NCBI GenBank assembly: GCA_964473105.1
Contig: CAYYNQ010000037.1
Span: forward strand, 1-11,832
Reading direction: 5' to 3'
Source of the DNA: CAYYNQ01 sp964473105
GTDB taxonomy: Bacteria > Sumerlaeota > Sumerlaeia > MVZB01
DNA length: 11,832 nt
The translations under genes were made by a program, and so were the position numbers. This document shows, piece by piece, positions 7,350 to 11,832 of this stretch. Each line of letters starts with the position of its first letter. The first letter of the stretch is position 1. A model generated the notes under the pieces. That model had not been told where the DNA came from, did not search any database, and saw nothing but the letters and a program-made list of their open reading frames with translations.

Positions 7350-9032
7350 CTAGAAAAGCCCGACCACTTCACCCCTGTCATTGATATCAATTTTCTCGGC
7401 GGCAGGGGCCTTCGGCAAACCCGGCATCGTCATGATCTCACCCGTCAGAACCACGACAAAACCCGCGCCCGCCGAAACACGAACATCACGGATCGGGACG
7501 CTGAAATTATCCGGAGCACCCCGCAGGCCCGGGTCCGTCGACAACGAATACTGGGTCTTGGCCATGCAGACCGGCAGATTCCCGTAACCTTCATCCTGCA
7601 GGCGCTTGAATTTGGCGCGAAGCCTCTGGTCACCCATGATATCCTTCGCGCCGTAGATCTTCTGTGCCACCGTGCGCACCTTTTCCCAAAGGCTCATCTC
7701 ATCGGGATACAATAGCCGGAGATCAGCACTTGTCGACTCGGCAGCCTTCACGACCGTCAGCGCCAGGTTCTCGGCGCCCGCCCCTCCATCCGCCCAGTGG
7801 CTGCTTGGAACAATCTCAGCGCCCAGTCGTGAGCACTTCTCACGGATCAGGTTGACCTCGGATGACGTGTCGGCAATGAATGAATTGAGCGCGACCACGA
7901 CCGGGATCCCGTAAAGCTGGAGGTTTTCGATATGCCTCCTGAGGTTATCAAGACCCTTTTCCAACGCGGAATCATCAGGCTTTGTCAACTCCTTGAGATC
8001 GGCGCCGCCGTGATATTTGAGGGCCCGAACCGTGGCGACGATCACCGTCACATCGGGGCACAACCCCGCCTGCCGGCACTTGATGTCCAGGAATTTTTCC
8101 GCGCCCAGATCCGCGCCGAATCCCGCCTCAGTCACGGTATAATCAGACATCGCCATCGCCATCTTCGTCGCGATCACCGAGTTGCATCCGTGCGCAATGT
8201 TCGCGAAAGGACCTCCATGGATGATTGCGGGATTGTTTTCAAGGGTCTGGACAAGGTTTGGCTTGAGCGCATCCTTCAATAGCACCGCCATCGCACCCTC
8301 AATCTTGAGGTCTGATGCCGTGACCGGCTTTCGTGCGCGTGTGTGACCGACCACGATCCTGCCCAACCGCTCCTTCAACTCCGTCATCGACTCGGACAGA
8401 CAGAAAATCGCCATGACCTCGGATGCAACCGTGATGTCATAACCGGATTCCCGCGGCACCGAGTTGGCAATACCGCCCAGACCGATTACGATATTTCGCA
8501 GCGAGCGGTCGTTCAGGTCGACTACCCTGCGGTAGGCGATCCGTCTTGGGTCGATCCCCAGTGCATTCCCCTGATGTATATGGTTGTCGAGTACGGCGGC
8601 AAGCAGGTTGTGGGCACAACCGATCGCATGCAGATCACCCGTGAAGTGAAGGTTGATGTCCTCCATCGGCACAACCTGGGCATACCCGCCTCCGGCGGCG
8701 CCCCCCTTCATCCCGAAACATGGCCCGAGTGAGGGCTCCCGTAGGCAAACCGTCGATTTTTTCCCGATCCGGTTCAAACCGTCACTCAACCCGACCGAAG
8801 TCGTCGTCTTGCCTTCACCGGGCGGAGTCGGGCTGATCGCGGTCACCAGCACCAGCCTGCCCCGGGGCTTTTCCCGCGACTGCTGGAAATATTCCAGCGA
8901 CAACTTCGCCTTGGTCCTTCCGTATGGTTCATAATGTTCCGCTGGCACACCGAGCTTCTCGGCGATCTCCTGGATCGGAAGCATCTTTGCCTCGCGGGCA
9001 ATCTCAAGGTCACTCTTGCAGGATCCGGACAT
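7350..9032 (-). CDS. fhs: Formate-tetrahydrofolate ligase (10-formyl-THF synthetase)
   Basis: This cytoplasmic enzyme joins formate to tetrahydrofolate using ATP, giving 10-formyl-THF for purine and one-carbon metabolism or, in acetogens, the methyl branch of the Wood-Ljungdahl pathway. The 560 residues match the family's usual ~556. Visible signatures: the nucleotide-binding loop TPPGEGKTTTSVG (about 69-81); the TGDLHAIGCAHNLLAA segment, equivalent to TGDFHAI...AHNLLAA; EPSLGPCFGMKGGAAGGGYAQV; GGPFANIAHGCNSV; VIVATVRALKYHGG; and a normal C-terminal PGLPKAPAAEKIDI end. ATG 9032 has AGGAG ten bases upstream and gives an N-terminus close to the family's. An in-frame ATG at 9056 would add eight residues; its upstream purine run lies in a potential hairpin. 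The stop is TAG. No folD, fdh or purine genes are nearby, so an acetogenic role cannot be inferred. Confidence 0.97.
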   Translation of the reverse strand: MSGSCKSDLEIAREAKMLPIQEIAEKLGVPAEHYEPYGRTKAKLSLEYFQQSREKPRGRLVLVTAISPTPPGEGKTTTSVGLSDGLNRIGKKSTVCLREPSLGPCFGMKGGAAGGGYAQVVPMEDINLHFTGDLHAIGCAHNLLAAVLDNHIHQGNALGIDPRRIAYRRVVDLNDRSLRNIVIGLGGIANSVPRESGYDITVASEVMAIFCLSESMTELKERLGRIVVGHTRARKPVTASDLKIEGAMAVLLKDALKPNLVQTLENNPAIIHGGPFANIAHGCNSVIATKMAMAMSDYTVTEAGFGADLGAEKFLDIKCRQAGLCPDVTVIVATVRALKYHGGADLKELTKPDDSALEKGLDNLRRHIENLQLYGIPVVVALNSFIADTSSEVNLIREKCSRLGAEIVPSSHWADGGAGAENLALTVVKAAESTSADLRLLYPDEMSLWEKVRTVAQKIYGAKDIMGDQRLRAKFKRLQDEGYGNLPVCMAKTQYSLSTDPGLRGAPDNFSVPIRDVRVSAGAGFVVVLTGEIMTMPGLPKAPAAEKIDINDRGEVVGLF

Positions 9033-9056
9033 GAACTTTTGACTCCTCAGACTCAT

Positions 9057-9268
9057 ATCAACACCCCCTTCTCCAGGGGCTGATATTTTTAACTTTAAGG
9101 CATCTTCATGAAGATGACATGGTCCAGACTATTCCATGTCGGTAAAAGTGCAACGAGAATTCGACTGATATATAATACTATTTTGATATTATTTGCCTAA
9201 TATAGGACTTATTTGGCTCAAAATACCGGGCATGAGCGATAACCGGGGGGATCCGCCAATGCCTACGA
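9057..9268 (-). promoter_or_regulatory. AT-rich fhs upstream region with stacked inverted repeats
   Basis: This 212-base spacer before fhs is strikingly AT-rich at 9160-9230 compared with its surroundings, as expected for a promoter. Nearer the gene lie three inverted repeats: a perfect 16-base palindrome at 9101-9116 (CATCTTCATGAAGATG); 7-base arms GACATGG (9116-9122) and CCATGTC (9134-9140); and a 5-base-pair hairpin (9065-9069 with 9075-9079) next to the ATG at 9056. On the minus strand TTAGGC and TATTAT spaced 17 bases apart are a poor promoter match. I cannot assign a known riboswitch or regulator. Confidence 0.4.
9101..9116. repeat. Perfect 16-base palindrome upstream of fhs
   Basis: CATCTTCATGAAGATG is its own reverse complement. 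A dyad of this size in a gene's upstream region is typical of an operator for a dimeric regulator. Such a palindrome could also form a short hairpin in the leader RNA. No regulator gene is adjacent apart from the broken sensor kinase. Confidence 0.5.
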
Positions 9269-9760
9269 TCAGGAACGTAGACTGACCGGTATCAGGACCG
9301 TGAATATGGTACGGCCAGGCATGGATGAAACCTGAATCCTCCCACCATGATCTGAAACTATTTTCTTCACGACAGTCAGGCCCAAACCACTCCCGCTGTA
9401 ACCCTTTGTCGTGAAAAAAGGATTGAAAACCGTCTCCTGGATTTCAGTTGGAATACCCGGCCCATTGTCGATAATTTCGAACACAATGTTCCTGTCGGGA
9501 TCCTGGGTCACTCCTATACCAACCCTGCCCGAATCGGTTTCTTGAACCGCGTCAATGGCATTCGTGACAAGGTTCAGCAGCATGTCCTTGATTGCAGGTG
9601 CATCACAGGTCAGGTGAGGGAGGTCAGTAATCGGTTCCACATCGAATCGTGTCCCGGGTGACTTTATCCTCATTTCACAAAGCCCATAAACATCCTCGAC
9701 AATCTCCCTGATGGAATGAGGTGACAAAGTCGGACTGGATTCACCGGAAACCGCCAGCAA
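9269..9760 (-). CDS. Histidine-kinase ATPase domain, 3' part of a gene split by an amber codon
   Basis: This is the catalytic ATP-binding half of a sensor kinase. It shows an N box (NLVTNAIDAV), G1 box (IIDNGPGIP), F box (FNPFFTTK) and G2 box (GSGLGLTVVKK), then the usual C-terminal HGG...GR-x-IFTVLIP strands, so the ATPase fold looks intact. It is in the same frame as the upstream fragment and separated from it only by TAG at 9764-9766. The segment just after the stop (DLLAVSGESSPTLSPHSIREIV) is the normal linker between the phosphorylation helices and the ATPase domain. The first start codon after the stop is TTG 9758-9760, with no independent ribosome binding site, so separate translation would need re-initiation. 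Alone, this domain lacks the phospho-accepting His. It is probably part of a pseudogene or a recent nonsense allele. Confidence 0.75.
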   Translation of the reverse strand: MLAVSGESSPTLSPHSIREIVEDVYGLCEMRIKSPGTRFDVEPITDLPHLTCDAPAIKDMLLNLVTNAIDAVQETDSGRVGIGVTQDPDRNIVFEIIDNGPGIPTEIQETVFNPFFTTKGYSGSGLGLTVVKKIVSDHGGRIQVSSMPGRTIFTVLIPVSLRS

Positions 9761-9763
9761 ATC

Positions 9764-9766
9764 CTA
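9764..9766 (-). other. In-frame amber codon interrupting the sensor-kinase gene
   Basis: The minus-strand reading is ...IYKLS, TAG, DLLAVSG... Both sides belong to one kinase family alignment with no frame change. A single base change from a Leu (TTG), Lys (AAG), Gln (CAG) or other codon would create it. The TPR and fhs genes use TAG as a real stop, which argues against code reassignment. Confidence 0.8.
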
Positions 9767-10393
9767 GGAAAGCTTGTAGATGTCATCGACAGAATGGCTG
9801 AATATCCCCCACGCCTTGTCCACATCCCCAGTGGTTTCTACCGTTCGAAAATGATCCTCGAGAACCTTGAAACTCGAGATGATGTGTTGGGAAATGTTCT
9901 TGATGTAGTGAGAGATTGAGGCCGTTGCCTCCCCGACCACCGCCAGTCTCTCATTTCGCCTGACCCGTTCGGCTAACTTCATGCGTTCTATGGAATAGTG
10001 GATGATGCGTCCCAGGCTGAAAGACGAAAGTTCGGACTTCGACAAATAATCACTTGCGCCCCTCTTGATGGCCTCAAGACCCAATTCAACATCATCCTGG
10101 CCCGTCATGAGGATAAGGGGGCATTCATAACCCTGTCGGCGTGCGAAATCGATCAACTCCAAGCCATCCCTGGCCCCGAGACGGTGGTCAATCAGACAGG
10201 CATGATGAAGCTGGAGCTTGATTTCCTCCACCGCCCTGTCATAGGAGGAAACCCAGTCAACTTCGAATCTCGTGATACCGGCCCCGGTCAAGTGTGACTC
10301 GATGAGAACAAAGTCCCTCTCGTCATCCTCGACCACCAATACCTTAGTTGTAGCATTACCCTTTGGGTCGGGTTGGGATGCGTTATCATCCAA
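9764..10393 (-). CDS. Response-regulator receiver fused to histidine-kinase dimerisation domain, 5' part of a split gene
   Basis: Residues ~16-130 are a receiver (CheY-like) domain: acidic pair Asp23-Asp24, phospho-acceptor Asp69 in CLIDHRLG, Thr97 in LMTG, and Lys119 in DYLSK. Next come a helix (about 131-150) and a dimerisation segment with the phospho-acceptor candidate His162 in ISHYIKN, an HxxKN variant of the common HExxN box. The frame then stops at TAG after residue 209, in the helix leading to the ATPase domain found just downstream. The intact protein would be about 374 residues, a soluble receiver-first kinase with no PAS, HAMP or membrane segment. It would presumably be driven by another kinase or act in a phosphorelay. 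The start is uncertain: the frame has no ATG before the receiver, TTG 10391-10393 is the best guess, and there is no good ribosome binding site. That also fits a decaying gene. Confidence 0.75.
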   Translation of the reverse strand: MDDNASQPDPKGNATTKVLVVEDDERDFVLIESHLTGAGITRFEVDWVSSYDRAVEEIKLQLHHACLIDHRLGARDGLELIDFARRQGYECPLILMTGQDDVELGLEAIKRGASDYLSKSELSSFSLGRIIHYSIERMKLAERVRRNERLAVVGEATASISHYIKNISQHIISSFKVLEDHFRTVETTGDVDKAWGIFSHSVDDIYKLS

Positions 10394-10453
10394 AAAACTT
10401 AACCAATTCAGAGGCCCGAGCGCCCTGAGTCAAGACAGGCTAAAATCAGGCCT

Positions 10454-10498
10454 CCAGTATCAATAAAACAGATAAATTGGGACAGCGGCCAGTATCAA
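10454..10498. repeat. 10-base direct repeat upstream of the sensor-kinase gene
   Basis: CCAGTATCAA occurs at 10454-10463 and again at 10489-10498, 35 bases apart start to start, in the spacer before the kinase start. Read on the minus strand it is TTGATACTGG; the distal copy supplies a TTGATA that could act as a -35 element. It may be an operator pair or a chance repeat. Confidence 0.4.
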
Positions 10499-10641
10499 CT
10501 TCGAGCGCGTTCAGAGTCAAGAATAATAACCCCGCACTCAATTTTCAGATCTCCGGGAACATCCCCAGGCTGGGCTGCATTCCTGACATGCGGTCACAAT
10601 CTGCTCTGGGCATGCCTCGCTGTTCGTCTTTATCCGCCCCG

Positions 10642-11832
10642 TTATTTCCGCAGATCATAACAAATCAGGCGGGGACCGGTTCCAGTCACCTGATCGGGGG
10701 TATTCTGCATGACATAGACAAGGCCCCTGGATAGGACCGGTACATTCCAGGTCTCCTGGGCCATGAACAAGGGAGCCCGTATCATCTCGCGGTAGCCACG
10801 CGGGGAAAGATCCAGCCATGCAAGGGTCCCCGATTCCCCGAGGCACAGAAAGTGACCGTCGGCCCAAAGCAGGGAACCCCTGAAAAATCCTTGGGTAATG
10901 GCCCGTTTTGCTCCATTGATCTCCACCTCCTCATTCCACCTTGCATCTTTCCTCCAAACCGACTTGCCGGTCCTGATATCCAGACAGACAAGTTCAGAGG
11001 TATGCGAGTGCCGCCCGTCGAACCCGTAGAGATAACCATTCCTGTGGATGGATGTATTCCAGTGTGTACCCAATTCATCCGTGATCCAGATTTTGTGCAT
11101 CTCCCCCCCCGGATCCACACGCAGGAGCAGACCCCCCGTCCCGTAACTGGCCGAGACAAACACACGGTCGCCCATCACGGTCGGGTTTGCTGCATTGACC
11201 GATTCATAGCTATTGCTGCGCCAGGGATATCTCGACAACAACCGGCCCGTTGCCGGGTCGATACACAGAAGTCCTCCGATGGGCGGCTTACTCTCCCCCC
11301 CTGCAAAAACCAGCAGTCTCTTCATTCCGTGCATGTATGCCGAGACCGGCGTCGCATAACTGGTGCCCCACTGTTTCCCCGTCCCCCAAGCCAGCCGGCC
11401 CGATGTTTTGTCTAACGCCACAACGCATGGCCCCCCCGGTACGCCAAGGTTGATTATCAGGTTTGTACCATCTGCGACCGGGGAGGTCGCCCATCCGAAG
11501 AAACCCTGGGGAACCCTGAATTCATCGGCCAGGTTCCTGGACCAGCGGGGCTGGCCGGTTGCAATATCAAGACAATTCAGCCGTCCCTCTGCACCAAGCG
11601 CATAGACATATCCCCCCTCGATAACTGGGCTGGCACGGGGGCCTTTTCCATACCCGAAACGATCGCGGTAATCCGTTGGGTATTGAAAACTCCAGTAAAG
11701 CCTCCCGGACTCCGGATGAAGGCATTCGATCTTCTCAGTATCCCCCTCGCGATGGATGAACACCAGACGCGACCCGGCGATCGAGGGCGTGGCATAGCCT
11801 TCACCCTTGTCGAGTTCCCAGACAACAACAGG
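10642..11832 (-). CDS. PQQ-binding-like beta-propeller repeat protein (5' truncated by the window edge)
   Basis: The frame is open through the right edge, so the N-terminus is missing; 396 residues are visible, ending at TAA 10642-10644. About eight blade-type repeats can be counted by their LxCLDxxTGxxxW-like ends: ECLHPESGRLYW, NCLDIATGQPRW, VALDKTSGRLAW, LCIDPATGRLLS, LRVDPGGEMHKIW, VCLDIRTGKSVW, AWLDLSPRGY and ICYDLRK. This is the PQQ_2/BamB-like propeller type, common in planctomycetes and verrucomicrobia, usually periplasmic. The full protein probably lacks only a signal peptide and the first blade. The repeats do not by themselves show PQQ binding, and no dehydrogenase active-site motif is visible, so a scaffold or unknown role is likely. 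A GTG at 11761-11763 can act as a start but lies inside a propeller strand, so I read the gene as partial. Confidence 0.88.
   Translation of the reverse strand, partial: PVVVWELDKGEGYATPSIAGSRLVFIHREGDTEKIECLHPESGRLYWSFQYPTDYRDRFGYGKGPRASPVIEGGYVYALGAEGRLNCLDIATGQPRWSRNLADEFRVPQGFFGWATSPVADGTNLIINLGVPGGPCVVALDKTSGRLAWGTGKQWGTSYATPVSAYMHGMKRLLVFAGGESKPPIGGLLCIDPATGRLLSRYPWRSNSYESVNAANPTVMGDRVFVSASYGTGGLLLRVDPGGEMHKIWITDELGTHWNTSIHRNGYLYGFDGRHSHTSELVCLDIRTGKSVWRKDARWNEEVEINGAKRAITQGFFRGSLLWADGHFLCLGESGTLAWLDLSPRGYREMIRAPLFMAQETWNVPVLSRGLVYVMQNTPDQVTGTGPRLICYDLRK

Noticed and set aside
9764..9766. Genetic code change or pyrrolysine at TAG
   Set aside because: The fhs and TPR genes end naturally at TAG at the expected family length, so general read-through is unlikely.
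10477..10734. 85-codon plus-strand frame between the kinase and propeller genes
   Set aside because: It overlaps the end of the propeller gene on the other strand and shows no motif or start signal.

Overview
The window looks like chromosomal DNA from a heterotrophic Gram-negative bacterium, most likely an uncultured member of the PVC group (Verrucomicrobiota or Planctomycetota). This is an inference from gene content: an exported sulfatase with a twin-arginine signal, secreted repeat proteins, a PQQ-like beta-propeller, a TPR protein with a signal peptide, and GC-rich coding sequence. There is no rRNA or single-copy marker to settle the taxonomy. I saw no tRNA, rRNA, CRISPR array, insertion sequence or phage gene.

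Layout. Plus strand, 1-5813: the C-terminal end of a Cys/Gly-rich tandem-repeat protein (ends at 274); a secreted glucose/sorbosone dehydrogenase-type beta-propeller (346-1692); a YaiI/YqxD family protein (1823-2278); a Tat-exported sulfatase with a chitobiase-C-like tail domain (2781-4523); and an unrecognised secreted protein (4920-5813), followed by a clear intrinsic terminator at 5904-5935. Minus strand, 6258-11832: a secreted TPR protein (6258-7166); formate-tetrahydrofolate ligase (7350-9032); a receiver plus histidine-kinase gene split in two by an in-frame amber codon (9269-10393); and a PQQ-like beta-propeller protein that runs off the right edge (10642-11832). The two blocks converge on the non-coding stretch 5814-6257.

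How the genes fit together. Five products are predicted to be exported or probably exported: the dehydrogenase, the sulfatase, the unknown protein at 4920, the TPR protein and perhaps the right-edge propeller. The sulfatase and dehydrogenase would suit use of sulfated or oxidised sugars outside the cytoplasm, but the spacers are 70-500 bases, so there is no tight operon. Formate-THF ligase is a one-carbon metabolism enzyme with no partner genes here.

Most notable points: two unrelated secreted proteins end in nearly the same short tail (P-V-x-L-S-E-F-[TS]-x-E followed directly by the stop); the sensor kinase carries a nonsense codon, although TAG is used as a normal stop by two neighbouring genes; the left edge holds a 20-21-residue Cys/Gly repeat; and inverted and direct repeats lie upstream of the ligase and kinase genes. 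I did not find a multi-gene system that I would call new.
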